Positions 1 through 7,423 are shown, counted from the first letter of the stretch. The stretch: DNA of 20,932 nt from CAG-611 sp964487215 (GCA_964487215.1 CAZAPU010000012.1:1-20932), one strand, 5' to 3'. Notes: a model not told the origin generated them from the sequence alone. Made by a program: numbers and translations.

Positions 1-53
1 TACATAGCCTTGCCAAGGCTAGGATGCGGGTTCGATTCCCGTCATTTGCTCCA
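1..53 (+). tRNA. tRNA-Gly (anticodon GCC), 3' part; 5' end lies before the window
   Basis: The window opens inside a tRNA. A 5-bp anticodon stem (5-9 with 17-21) closes a seven-base loop TTGCCAA with anticodon GCC at 12-14, which reads glycine codons. A T arm follows (stem 26-30 with 38-42, loop TTCGATT), then the 3' acceptor strand CATTTGC (43-49), discriminator T50 and an encoded CCA (51-53). The acceptor 5' strand and D arm are outside the window. A hairpin terminator follows at 97-124. Confidence 0.93.
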
Positions 54-96
54 ATGATAAATCTGTTTAAACTTTTATGTTTGAACTTTAATATAC

Positions 97-124
97 AAAA
101 TCAATTAAGAAATTGATTTTTTTT
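97..124 (+). terminator. Rho-independent terminator after tRNA-Gly
   Basis: A 10-bp inverted repeat (AAAATCAATT at 97-106, loop AAGA, AATTGATTTT at 111-120) runs into a T-rich tract. It is AT-only but well placed, about 45 bases after the tRNA CCA end. Confidence 0.7.
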
Positions 125-128
125 ATTT

Positions 129-153
129 AAAAAACACCCAAAAAATGGATGCT
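129..153 (-). terminator. Rho-independent terminator of the deformylase gene
   Basis: Read on the minus strand, AGCATCC pairs with GGGTGTT (two G-U pairs) around a seven-base loop (153-147 with 139-133) and is followed at once by a run of T. It begins about 20 bases beyond the def stop codon. It lies back to back with the plus-strand tRNA terminator, so transcripts from both sides end in this 54-174 gap, which holds no gene. Confidence 0.65.
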
Positions 154-174
154 AATAACTACAAGTATATTACA

Positions 175-795
175 TTATAGTTGTTTTTTTAATTTTTTAA
201 CAGAACACAATTGTTCAAAATTTCCTTGTTCACTAATTATTGAATAACCTTGATTTTGTCTTAATTTTTTTCTTTCTTCTTTTGGCATAATTAAAACTTC
301 ATCAGCTATATCCATATGCAAAATTCCATCCAAATGATCCATTTCATGTGACAAAACAGTAGATTCAAATCCTTCAAATATATCATTTTGTTTATTACCA
401 TTAATATCATAATATTCTATAAAAATTCTATAAGGTCTTTTTACATGTCCTACATTATCTAGACAACTTGCACATGCTTTCCAATATTCAGTTAATCCTT
501 CTCTGCTAAGAATAACAGGGTTTATTAACACTCTTGCTTCATTATAATTATTTTCTTCTTCAGTAGTTTCATCATTTTGTTTTTTGTTAATTATTTCTAA
601 ATTAGTATTTTTAAGATAAATTAATCTTTTTGGTATACCTAATTGTACAGCTGCCATTGCCATAACTTCGTTTTCTTTACAAAATTCTTCTAATATTTTT
701 ATATCATTTTTTAATTGCTCCAAATTTGAAAAATCTATTGAAGTGGATACTTGTCTTAAAAATTTTTCATTATCTTTTATTGTTATTGCTTTCAT
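175..795 (-). CDS. def: Peptide deformylase, divergent
   Basis: This 206-residue protein should remove the formyl group from the N-terminal methionine of nascent proteins, using a metal ion held by one Cys and two His. The HExDH motif is intact (HEMDH, about residues 150-154), and the family Cys is kept in the second motif. The surroundings of the motifs are unusual: GxGLAAxQ reads VMAMAAVQ, and EGCLS reads ASCLD, so the conserved Glu and Ser beside the Cys are gone. An acidic, Asn-rich insertion sits near residues 70-85. The start is fixed by AAAAGGAG seven bases upstream of the ATG. A TATAAT box (828-833, minus) gives a likely promoter with a poor -35. Fold and metal site are clear; whether it is the main deformylase of the cell cannot be told here. 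Confidence 0.85.
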   Translation of the reverse strand: MKAITIKDNEKFLRQVSTSIDFSNLEQLKNDIKILEEFCKENEVMAMAAVQLGIPKRLIYLKNTNLEIINKKQNDETTEEENNYNEARVLINPVILSREGLTEYWKACASCLDNVGHVKRPYRIFIEYYDINGNKQNDIFEGFESTVLSHEMDHLDGILHMDIADEVLIMPKEERKKLRQNQGYSIISEQGNFEQLCSVKKLKKQL

Positions 796-827
796 TAATT
801 TGTACTCCTTTTTAATAAATTAAAATT

Positions 828-833
828 ATTATA
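828..833 (-). promoter_or_regulatory. Candidate -10 box for def
   Basis: TATAAT on the minus strand, 33 bases upstream of the def ATG. The hexamer 17 bases further up reads TTATTA, a weak -35, so only the -10 is well supported. Confidence 0.4.
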
Positions 834-850
834 TCATATTTTTTTAATAA

Positions 851-879
851 TAATAAAAATAAAACTCATTAAGAGTTTT
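851..879 (-). terminator. Rho-independent terminator of the SDR gene
   Basis: On the minus strand AAAACTC (879-873) and GAGTTTT (867-861) form a 7-bp stem with a five-base loop, followed by ATTTTTATT. It starts six bases past the SDR stop codon and separates the redox operon from def. Confidence 0.7.
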
Positions 880-884
880 ATTAA

Positions 885-1805
885 TTATCCCATTACTTGT
901 CCGCCATTATTGTGAATTACTTGTCCTGTAACATAGCTAGAATCATCTGATGCTAGAAACACGAAAGTAGGAGCAAGTTCATAAGGCATAGCTCCTCTTG
1001 CCATCGCAGCATCAGCACCTAATGATGGAATTTTTTCTTTTACCCAACATGCTGGTTGTAGCGGTGTCCAGAAAAAACCTGGGGCAATAGCATTAACTCT
1101 AATGTTTTTTAAAGCTAAATTTCTTGCTAATGCTCTTGTAAAACCTATAATACCACCTTTAGTTGTGACATAATCAATTAGTTGGGGATCACCATAGAAT
1201 GTTGTTACTGAACTTAAATTAATAATTGAAGCACCGTTTTTTAAATGTGGCAAAGCAGCTTTAGTTAAATAAAACATTCCATATAAATTTACTTTTAAAG
1301 TGTAATCAAATTGTTCATCACTAATATTTTCTAAACTATCTTGTTGATATTGGACACCAGCATTATTTATTAAAATATCAATTTTTCCAAAATTAGTTAA
1401 TGTATCATCAACAATTTTTTTACAAAAGTTTTTATCTGTAATATCACCAGATATTAATATACATTTACCACCTAACTTTTCAATATAAGATTTTGTTTCC
1501 ATAGCATCTTTATGTTCATTGTAATAAGGAATAACTACTTTACAACCCTCTTTAACAAAAGCAATAGCTGCAGCTTTTCCCAAACCACTATCGGCTCCAG
1601 TTATAATAGCAACCTTATCTTTTAACTTACCACTACCTTTGTAATTTGGATTATCAAAAATAGGCTGAGGTATCATTGGATATTCCATTCCTGGTTGAAT
1701 ATCCTGCGATTGCTCTGGTGCCATTATTTTATACTTTGTAAATTTTAAACCTTCAGCTCCATAATATTTGTAATAATCATTTCCAAATTTATAATCATAA
1801 TCCAT
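885..1805 (-). CDS. Short-chain dehydrogenase/reductase, YhxC-like
   Basis: This is a classical SDR oxidoreductase using NAD(P)H; the substrate is unknown. In its 306 residues I see the cofactor motif TGADSGLG (69-76), NNAG (147-150), the active-site Ser near 198-199, and YxxxK (Tyr212, Lys216). An N-terminal extension of about 60 residues containing PEQSQDIQPGMEYPM is typical of the B. subtilis YhxC/YdaD group and absent from shorter SDRs. The start is set by AAGGAGG upstream of the ATG. It lies 46 bases downstream of the FAD/Rieske gene on the same strand, the same neighbours as yhfW-yhxC in B. subtilis, and is probably cotranscribed with it. Family assignment is firm; the physiological role is open. 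Confidence 0.9.
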   Translation of the reverse strand: MDYDYKFGNDYYKYYGAEGLKFTKYKIMAPEQSQDIQPGMEYPMIPQPIFDNPNYKGSGKLKDKVAIITGADSGLGKAAAIAFVKEGCKVVIPYYNEHKDAMETKSYIEKLGGKCILISGDITDKNFCKKIVDDTLTNFGKIDILINNAGVQYQQDSLENISDEQFDYTLKVNLYGMFYLTKAALPHLKNGASIINLSSVTTFYGDPQLIDYVTTKGGIIGFTRALARNLALKNIRVNAIAPGFFWTPLQPACWVKEKIPSLGADAAMARGAMPYELAPTFVFLASDDSSYVTGQVIHNNGGQVMG

Positions 1806-1851
1806 AAAAGCCTCCTTGATATAATATATGTAATTGACCCATAAAGGTTAT

Positions 1852-3300
1852 TTATTCTTTAAAAGTAATATCTTGGTTACTTGGTCCAAAAATACATTTA
1901 CCATCTATATCAAATCTAGATCCATGACAAGGACAATCCCATGTCTTTTCTATTTCATTAAAAATTAAACTACATTTCAAATGAGGGCATAAATTGTATA
2001 CTATATGTCTTTTATTATTTTCATCAGTATAAATAGCAACTTCTTTACCATTAATCTTACAAAATTTTATATTGCTCTTATAAAACACTTTATTTTTTAC
2101 AATTTTATTTTCAATAAAAGATTTAATATTAAAAGCAATAAATAGAGGGTATTTAAAAATATTTAATTTTTTATTTCTTCTTGGATTAAAAAGGTTTTCA
2201 TATTTATTATGTTTTTCTAGAATTAAATCACTTAATATTTTTCCAGCAATACTACCATTGGTCATACCCCAGGTATTATAACCTGTACCAATAAGCAAGT
2301 TTTTTCCTATATAACCTATATAGGGTAAATGATCTTCAGTCATAATGTCATTATTAGACCAAATGAAATCTGGTTTTAAATTCATTTTCTTTAAATCACT
2401 CAAAAGCAAGCTAAAATTATCTTTATTGTTATATTTAACTGATAAATTATGAGAATTATTTAAAAAAATAAAGTATTTATTTATATCTTCATGATATCTA
2501 ATAGAAGTAATTGGTTTTGATACAGTTATAGCTGAAAAATTTTTAGTGTCCTTTATTTTTGTTGCTGAAAGATAGGATTTTTCAATATATGTTCTTAAAG
2601 GTAATAAGAAAGGAATAGTAAAATAAGGATAATGTGAAGCAATAACTATTTTTTTAGCAGTTATAGTTTTATTATTTACTTTACAGATATAATTAATGTT
2701 ATCCTTTTCTATTGATGTTACACATGAATTTTCATAAATATTTATACCATTTTTTATAATAATATCTTTTAAACTATTTAAATATTTTATTGGATGAAAT
2801 ACTGCAGTATTATCAACACTAATTGCATATTTACAATAAATATTAATAGGCAATTTATTGTGCTTTTTGTATTCAATATTTAGTTTTTTTAGCATTTTTT
2901 CTTCTTTTTTTATTGTTTTTATTTGATTAATTTTATTAGTATAAATATAAGATGCAACTTTTTTAAAATTACAGTCAATATTATGCTTATTTACAATATC
3001 TTCAACTATTTTAATTGCATCTTTTTGTGATTCATAATATATTTTGGCTTTATTTTTTAATTTTGAATAAATATTATCTTGTAAATAAGTTAATTTGCCC
3101 GTTGTTTTAGAACTAACAGCATGAGCTATCAAGTTTTTTTCTACAACACATACTTGTAAATTATGATCTATTAAATGATAAGCAGTACTTAATCCTGTAA
3201 TACCACCACCAATTATTAAAACATCTACTTTTATATTTTTATTTAGTTTTATTGGATTTTTGAATTTTATATTTTCTAACCAAATTGGTTTGTTTTTCAT
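1852..3300 (-). CDS. FAD-dependent oxidoreductase with C-terminal Rieske [2Fe-2S] domain, YhfW-like
   Basis: A DAO-type flavoprotein fused to a Rieske iron-sulfur domain. The N-terminal FAD-binding motif is VLIIGGGITGLS near residues 27-38, followed by the conserved KTTGKLTYLQ segment. The C-terminal cluster ligands are all present: CPH (Cys438, His440) and CPCH (Cys456, His459). The length (482) is close to that of B. subtilis YhfW. A frame-consistent ATG lies 12 bases further upstream (3312), but it has no ribosome binding site. The ATG at 3300 is preceded by GGTGATC, a seven-base match to the 16S anti-SD at correct register, so I choose 3300. The SDR gene follows, suggesting electrons are exchanged between flavin, cluster and a nicotinamide enzyme. 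The electron donor and acceptor are unknown. Confidence 0.88.
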   Translation of the reverse strand: MKNKPIWLENIKFKNPIKLNKNIKVDVLIIGGGITGLSTAYHLIDHNLQVCVVEKNLIAHAVSSKTTGKLTYLQDNIYSKLKNKAKIYYESQKDAIKIVEDIVNKHNIDCNFKKVASYIYTNKINQIKTIKKEEKMLKKLNIEYKKHNKLPINIYCKYAISVDNTAVFHPIKYLNSLKDIIIKNGINIYENSCVTSIEKDNINYICKVNNKTITAKKIVIASHYPYFTIPFLLPLRTYIEKSYLSATKIKDTKNFSAITVSKPITSIRYHEDINKYFIFLNNSHNLSVKYNNKDNFSLLLSDLKKMNLKPDFIWSNNDIMTEDHLPYIGYIGKNLLIGTGYNTWGMTNGSIAGKILSDLILEKHNKYENLFNPRRNKKLNIFKYPLFIAFNIKSFIENKIVKNKVFYKSNIKFCKINGKEVAIYTDENNKRHIVYNLCPHLKCSLIFNEIEKTWDCPCHGSRFDIDGKCIFGPSNQDITFKE

Positions 3301-3343
3301 TTTGATCACCATTATTTATTATTAACTAATTTTATTATTTTAT

Positions 3344-3372
3344 TTTATTAATTTATTAATATATGTTAAAAT
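3344..3372 (+). promoter_or_regulatory. Extended -10 promoter of the ABC-F gene
   Basis: TTTATT (3344-3349), a 17-base spacer, then TAAAAT (3367-3372) preceded by the extended -10 element TGT (3364-3366). The hexamer ends 22 bases before the ATG. The core ATGTTAAAAT recurs upstream of dnaE and, slightly varied, upstream of rpmB and vanY. Confidence 0.55.
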
Positions 3373-3394
3373 ATGTTAGGCGGGAAGTGATAAG

Positions 3395-5002
3395 ATGTTA
3401 AAAGCAAATAATTTAGGAATTAGTTTTAATGGAAAATCATTATTTAATGATGTAAATTTAGAATTCAAAGATGATAATTGTTATGGCATAATAGGTGCAA
3501 ATGGAGCAGGTAAATCAACTTTCTTGCGAATACTAAGTGGTGAACTTGATTCTACTAAAGGGGAAGTAATAATCGGTAAGGGTGAACGATTATCTGTTTT
3601 AAAACAAAATCATAACGAATTTGATGAATATAAAGTAATAGATACAGTTATTATGGGTAATACAGTTTTATATAATATAATGATTGAGAAAAATAATTTA
3701 TATATGAAAGAAAATTTTACTGATGCAGATGGTATAAAAGTAGGGGAATTAGAGGAAAAATTTGCTTCAATGAATGGTTGGCAAGCCGAAAGTGATGCAG
3801 CAACATTGCTAGCAGGATTAGGTATAAAAACTGATAAATTAGAAATGAAGATGAGCGAGTTAAAAGATACAGATAAAGTAAAAGTATTATTAGCTAGAGC
3901 TTTATTTGGTAATCCAGATGTTTTACTTTTAGATGAACCTACTAATGGACTTGATAGTAAAAGTAAAATGTGGTTAGAAGAATTTCTTATTAACTTTAAA
4001 AATACAGTTTTAGTAGTATCCCATGATAGACATTTTTTAAATAAAGTTTGTACTCATATGTTAGACATAGATTTTGGTAAAATAACTTTATTTTTAGGTA
4101 ACTATGATTTTTGGTATCAAACAAGTAAATTAATTGAACAACAAATGAAACAAACTAATAAGAAAAAGGAAGAAAAAATTAAAGAGTTAGAAGATTTTAT
4201 TAGAAGATTTAGTGCTAATGCAAGTAAATCAAAACAAGCCACTAGTAGAAAAAAATCTTTAGAAAAAATAAAATTGGATGAGATTGTGGCATCTAATAGA
4301 AAATATCCTTATATTAATTTTGAAATAGAGAGACCTTTAGGAAAAGAAGTAATAACTTTAGAAAATATAAGTTATGCTTTAGATGGAAAAGTATTATTAA
4401 AAAACATGAATCTAACAATTAGACCTAATGATAAAATTGCTTTAATTGGAAATAATGAAATAGCTAAAACAGCCTTATTAAATATAATTTCAGGAGTTAT
4501 AAAACCAGATAATGGTACAGTAAAATATGGATCAACAGTAAAACTTTCATATTATGAAAAAAATCATGATAAATATTTTACTAAAGATTGTGATTTAATT
4601 GATTGGTTAACTGAATATTCTTTAGTAAAAGATGATACTTTTGTAAGAGGTTTTTTAGGTAGAATGTTATTTTCCGGTGAAGATTCATTAAAGAAAATAA
4701 AAGTTTTATCAGGTGGAGAAAAAGTTAGATGTATGTTTTCAAAAATTATGTTAGAAAAGTCTAATGTTTTATTAATGGATGAACCTACTAATCATTTAGA
4801 TATCGAGTCAATTACTTCATTAAATGAAGGACTAATAAAATTTAATGGAGTAGTAATCATTTCAACATTTGATCAACAAATAATTGAAACAGTTAGTAAT
4901 AGATTAATTGAAATAAGACAAGATGGTAAATATATTGATAAGGAAATTCCTTATGAGGAATACTTAGAAAAATATGGCCTTGATGAAAAAAATAACTCTT
5001 AA
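3395..5002 (+). CDS. ABC-F family ATPase, YkpA/YbiT-like
   Basis: A soluble protein of 535 residues with two ATP-binding cassettes and no membrane segments, as in ABC-F proteins that act on the ribosome. Domain 1 has Walker A GANGAGKST (about 35-43), a worn signature (MSELKDTDK), Walker B with DEPTNGLD, and the switch His in SHDRHF. A charged Lys/Glu-rich linker (about 245-300, including SANASKSKQATSRKK) joins the domains. Domain 2 has an altered P-loop, GNNEIAKT (Ala for the last Gly), a good LSGGEKVR signature and DEPTNHLD, but the switch His is Phe (STFDQQ for SHDxxx). Length, linker and degenerate positions match B. subtilis YkpA best. The start has GGAAGTGAT upstream. Antibiotic-resistance ABC-F proteins are a less likely alternative. 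Confidence 0.87.
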   Translation: MLKANNLGISFNGKSLFNDVNLEFKDDNCYGIIGANGAGKSTFLRILSGELDSTKGEVIIGKGERLSVLKQNHNEFDEYKVIDTVIMGNTVLYNIMIEKNNLYMKENFTDADGIKVGELEEKFASMNGWQAESDAATLLAGLGIKTDKLEMKMSELKDTDKVKVLLARALFGNPDVLLLDEPTNGLDSKSKMWLEEFLINFKNTVLVVSHDRHFLNKVCTHMLDIDFGKITLFLGNYDFWYQTSKLIEQQMKQTNKKKEEKIKELEDFIRRFSANASKSKQATSRKKSLEKIKLDEIVASNRKYPYINFEIERPLGKEVITLENISYALDGKVLLKNMNLTIRPNDKIALIGNNEIAKTALLNIISGVIKPDNGTVKYGSTVKLSYYEKNHDKYFTKDCDLIDWLTEYSLVKDDTFVRGFLGRMLFSGEDSLKKIKVLSGGEKVRCMFSKIMLEKSNVLLMDEPTNHLDIESITSLNEGLIKFNGVVIISTFDQQIIETVSNRLIEIRQDGKYIDKEIPYEEYLEKYGLDEKNNS

Positions 5003-5017
5003 GAGTTATTTTTATTT
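4991..5017. terminator. Bidirectional terminator between convergent genes
   Basis: A perfect 20-base palindrome (AATAACTCTT/AAGAGTTATT, 4991-5010) has a run of A before it and TTTTATTT after it, so it can act on both strands. It overlaps the TAA of the ABC-F gene (5000-5002) and lies directly beyond the stop of the minus-strand alpha-CTD-like gene (5012). Confidence 0.75.
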
Positions 5018-5224
5018 GATTTTATAAGATTTTTTACTTAAATCTAATCCCAATAATTGTAATTGAATAATTATATTATTTATATCATCATTAGAAAAAT
5101 TTAATTGTTTTAAATCTTTTCTTTTTAAACTCCATAAATCTTCTATTTTAACAATATGCTTTTCCTTTAATTTATTTTTTAATTCAATCGATAAATTTAA
5201 ATTATCTATATTATTTATATCCAT
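5012..5224 (-). CDS. Free-standing RNA polymerase alpha C-terminal-domain-like protein
   Basis: All 70 residues are covered by one small helical (helix-hairpin-helix) domain that aligns from end to end with the C-terminal domain of the RNA polymerase alpha subunit: IDNLNLSIELKNKL matches the family IEELDLTVRSYNCL, and the end LQLLGLDLSKK matches LEELGLGLRKD. The N-terminal domain used for assembly is absent. Of the E. coli DNA-contact residues, Asn268 is kept (Asn17), but Arg265 is Glu14 and Gly296/Lys298/Ser299 are Ser44/Asp46/Asp47, so ordinary minor-groove binding looks unlikely. Its ATG overlaps the carD stop (TAATG), implying translational coupling. My inference is a partner for CarD or another transcription factor. 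A generic helix-hairpin-helix protein of unrelated role is the alternative. Confidence 0.72.
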   Translation of the reverse strand: MDINNIDNLNLSIELKNKLKEKHIVKIEDLWSLKRKDLKQLNFSNDDINNIIIQLQLLGLDLSKKSYKIK

Positions 5225-5715
5225 TAAACTAAATTCTTTTCAACTTGTTTTTTTACATAATCTTTTGTTTCATCAAAGGACATATTTAAAGCAATAGAAA
5301 ATTCATTATATAGTAATCTTTCAGCTTTATTAAAGAAAATATCATCTTTTTCACCAATCTTTTTTTTGTTTTTGCTTCTTTCTTGATTTCTTAAATATGT
5401 AGTTTTAATAACTTTTATTAAATCTTCATGATTACCTGTATTTAATAAATTTTTATATTCATTTTCAAATAGTTTATTATTTTCAACATCAATTGCATTA
5501 ATTGTAGGAATACTTTTTATAATTTTATTTGCTTCTTCTTTTGAAATTATATTTCTTATTAAATCATTACTATTCTCAATTGGAATTTCTATTTTTAAAG
5601 AATCATCATCCATTGGATTTAACAAATAGCATTTCATATTTTTACTATTAGTTTTTATATCTTTGATAATACACACATCTTTTTTGTAAACAACATAATC
5701 ATTTATTTTATACAT
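5224..5715 (-). CDS. CarD/CdnL family RNA polymerase-binding regulator
   Basis: CarD-family proteins bind the beta subunit of RNA polymerase through an N-terminal Tudor-like domain and steady the open promoter complex with a helical C-terminal domain. Here residues 1-55 carry the N-terminal pattern (YKINDYVVYKKDVCIIKDIK, corresponding to the family's GDxVVYPxxGVGxI), and the helical region ends in AERLLYNEFSIALNMSFDE (about 131-149), very like the family's AERML..ELALALGLSxEEA. Length (163) is normal. The ribosome binding site is GGGAGG, seven bases before the ATG. The gene has the best sigma-A promoter in the window. It is followed by the overlapping alpha-CTD-like gene. The Gly-rich turn after VVY is changed to KKDVC, so the contact surface may differ. 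Confidence 0.82.
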   Translation of the reverse strand: MYKINDYVVYKKDVCIIKDIKTNSKNMKCYLLNPMDDDSLKIEIPIENSNDLIRNIISKEEANKIIKSIPTINAIDVENNKLFENEYKNLLNTGNHEDLIKVIKTTYLRNQERSKNKKKIGEKDDIFFNKAERLLYNEFSIALNMSFDETKDYVKKQVEKNLV

Positions 5716-5749
5716 AAAAACCTCCCTATAAGAAATTGCTTATGGCTTT

Positions 5750-5778
5750 ATTATACTATTTTTAAATGTTTTATACAA
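5750..5778 (-). promoter_or_regulatory. Sigma-A promoter of carD
   Basis: On the minus strand TTGTAT (5778-5773), a 17-base spacer, then TATAAT (5755-5750). The predicted transcript begins almost at a small hairpin (CCATAAG pairing with CTTATAGG) whose 3' side runs into the GGGAGG ribosome binding site. Confidence 0.8.
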
Positions 5779-5841
5779 GGAAAAGTTGTTTTTTCTTTTT
5801 TATATAATAAGAAGGACTTCATATATTTTATTAATTACAGC

Positions 5842-5866
5842 AAAAAAAAACTACCTAAGTAGTTTT
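5842..5866 (-). terminator. Rho-independent terminator of uppP
   Basis: On the minus strand AAAACTAC and GTAGTTTT form an 8-bp stem with a four-base loop, continuing into a run of nine T. The first arm overlaps the uppP TAA (5865-5867). It separates uppP from the carD promoter. Confidence 0.8.
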
Positions 5867-6689
5867 ATCTAATTAATAAAAAGTAAGCTAGAACAATTAA
5901 TCCTAAGATTATACGGTACCATCCAAAAGCTTTAAAATCATGTTTTTTAATATAACTTATAAAGAATTTAATAGCTAGAATAGATACCACAAATGCGGTA
6001 ATCATTCCAATAGCTAGAATAATTATTTCACTATTAGTCCAAACAAAACCAAATTTAACAATCTTTAATAAACTTGCACCTAACATAACAGGAATTGCTA
6101 AAAAGAAAGTAAATTCAGCAGCAACACTTCTATTAGTTCCAATAATCATTGCTCCTACAATAGTAGCACCACTTCTTGAAGTTCCAGGAATTATTGATAA
6201 TATTTGAAATAATCCAATCATAAGAGCAGTTTTATAAGTTAGTTCTTTTAAAGTATTAATTTTAAAAGCTTTTCCAGTAGTCTTCTTTTCAATAATTATA
6301 AATAAGATACCATAAACAATTAATGCTATAGCAACAACTATATAATTATAGAAATTAGCATCAAACCAGTCATCAAATAGAACTCCAATAATACCAGCTG
6401 GCAAACAAGCAATAAGTACTTTAAACCATAAGCTCCAAGTATCTTTCTTTTCTTCTTTTGTTTTACTTAAAGCAAAAGGATTTAATTTCTTAAAATATAG
6501 AACAACAACAGCCATAATTGCACCTAATTGAATTACAACTGTAAACATTTCTAAAAATTCCTTACTAACATTGAGATGTAAAAATTCATTAACTAAAATC
6601 ATATGTCCTGTACTACTGATAGGTAACCACTCTGTTATACCTTCCACAATTCCTAAAAATATTGTTTTTAAAATTTCTATGATATTCAT
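5865..6689 (-). CDS. uppP: Undecaprenyl-diphosphatase UppP (BacA family)
   Basis: This integral membrane enzyme dephosphorylates undecaprenyl diphosphate to the monophosphate, recycling the lipid that carries peptidoglycan precursors. Both family signatures are intact: EGITEWLPISSTGH (17-29 region, with the catalytic Glu residues) and PGTSRSGATI (168-177, with the essential Arg). The remaining sequence is mostly hydrophobic helices, and the length of 274 is standard. The start is marked by GAGGAGG seven bases upstream of the ATG. It is monocistronic, with its own terminator. High activity of this family is known to give bacitracin tolerance. Its presence shows that the organism makes a cell wall. 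Confidence 0.96.
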   Translation of the reverse strand: MNIIEILKTIFLGIVEGITEWLPISSTGHMILVNEFLHLNVSKEFLEMFTVVIQLGAIMAVVVLYFKKLNPFALSKTKEEKKDTWSLWFKVLIACLPAGIIGVLFDDWFDANFYNYIVVAIALIVYGILFIIIEKKTTGKAFKINTLKELTYKTALMIGLFQILSIIPGTSRSGATIVGAMIIGTNRSVAAEFTFFLAIPVMLGASLLKIVKFGFVWTNSEIIILAIGMITAFVVSILAIKFFISYIKKHDFKAFGWYRIILGLIVLAYFLLIR

Positions 6690-6784
6690 AATTTACCTCC
6701 TCAATAATTATATAATAAAAAATTATATTTAGAAAGATTAAAACAATTTTTTTTGTATATACTATTTTTGAGGTGAAAAATATT

Positions 6785-7423
6785 ATGATATATATTTATG
6801 ATATTACACTTAATTTAAATAAAGAATTAATTGAATTTTTTGAATGGGAAGAAAAAGATTATATCTTATTCATTAGAAGAACGCCTATGTATAAAGTATC
6901 ATCTCAGGTTATAAAAGATTTAATCAATAATAAAATAGAAATTTCTAAAGAACTCTTAGATACAATAAAAGATAAAACATTATTAGTTAATAATGAAAAT
7001 ATTGAGTACTTATGTTTATTTACAGATAATAAAACAATTATTGGAGTTGTTTTTAATAAAAATGGCACTGTAAAATATTTGTCAAAATTATTAATTGATG
7101 AAGAAGAGGAAGTATTAAATATTTCTTCTAATATAAAAGATCAAATTATAAATTATAAAATTATTGAATCAAAACAAAATAATTTAAATTATTTAACAAG
7201 AAAAGAAAAAAATATTAGAAACAATTTAAAAAAAGAAATACAATTTTTGTATAAAAATAATATGATTGATAAATTAAATTATTTTTATTATGAATATTTT
7301 AATAAAATATCTAATGATAAAGAAAAAGTATTTAATGAACTTATTAAGACAATAGAAAATAATTTTAATGATAAACATATTTGTTTATATGAAATAATAA
7401 AAATGTCTTATTTACATAAATAA
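6785..7423 (+). CDS. UPF0736/DUF3603-like protein (YjbA-type), function unknown
   Basis: A soluble protein of 212 residues with no membrane segment. It resembles B. subtilis YjbA: the start MIYIYDITLN.., an early EFFEWEEKDYI segment, then PMYKVSSQVIKDLI, and a late LTRKEKNIRNNL followed by a tyrosine-rich FYYEYFNK stretch. It is somewhat shorter than YjbA. A GTG at 6773 is in frame, but it forms part of the ribosome binding site (GAGGTGA, 6770-6776) that serves the ATG at 6785, so I start there. It stands alone between the divergent uppP gene and a terminator at 7422-7459. Function is unknown in the family, and the assignment is from remembered sequence patterns. Confidence 0.65.
   Translation: MIYIYDITLNLNKELIEFFEWEEKDYILFIRRTPMYKVSSQVIKDLINNKIEISKELLDTIKDKTLLVNNENIEYLCLFTDNKTIIGVVFNKNGTVKYLSKLLIDEEEEVLNISSNIKDQIINYKIIESKQNNLNYLTRKEKNIRNNLKKEIQFLYKNNMIDKLNYFYYEYFNKISNDKEKVFNELIKTIENNFNDKHICLYEIIKMSYLHK

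Noticed and set aside
4988..5017. Palindrome considered as an operator
   Set aside because: It lies at the ends of two convergent genes, with A and T runs on either side, which fits a two-way terminator better.
5790..5840. Plus-strand promoter-like stretch (TATATAATAAGAAGGA) that might precede a small gene
   Set aside because: No start codon at a usable distance and the following frame closes quickly; it also faces the uppP terminator.
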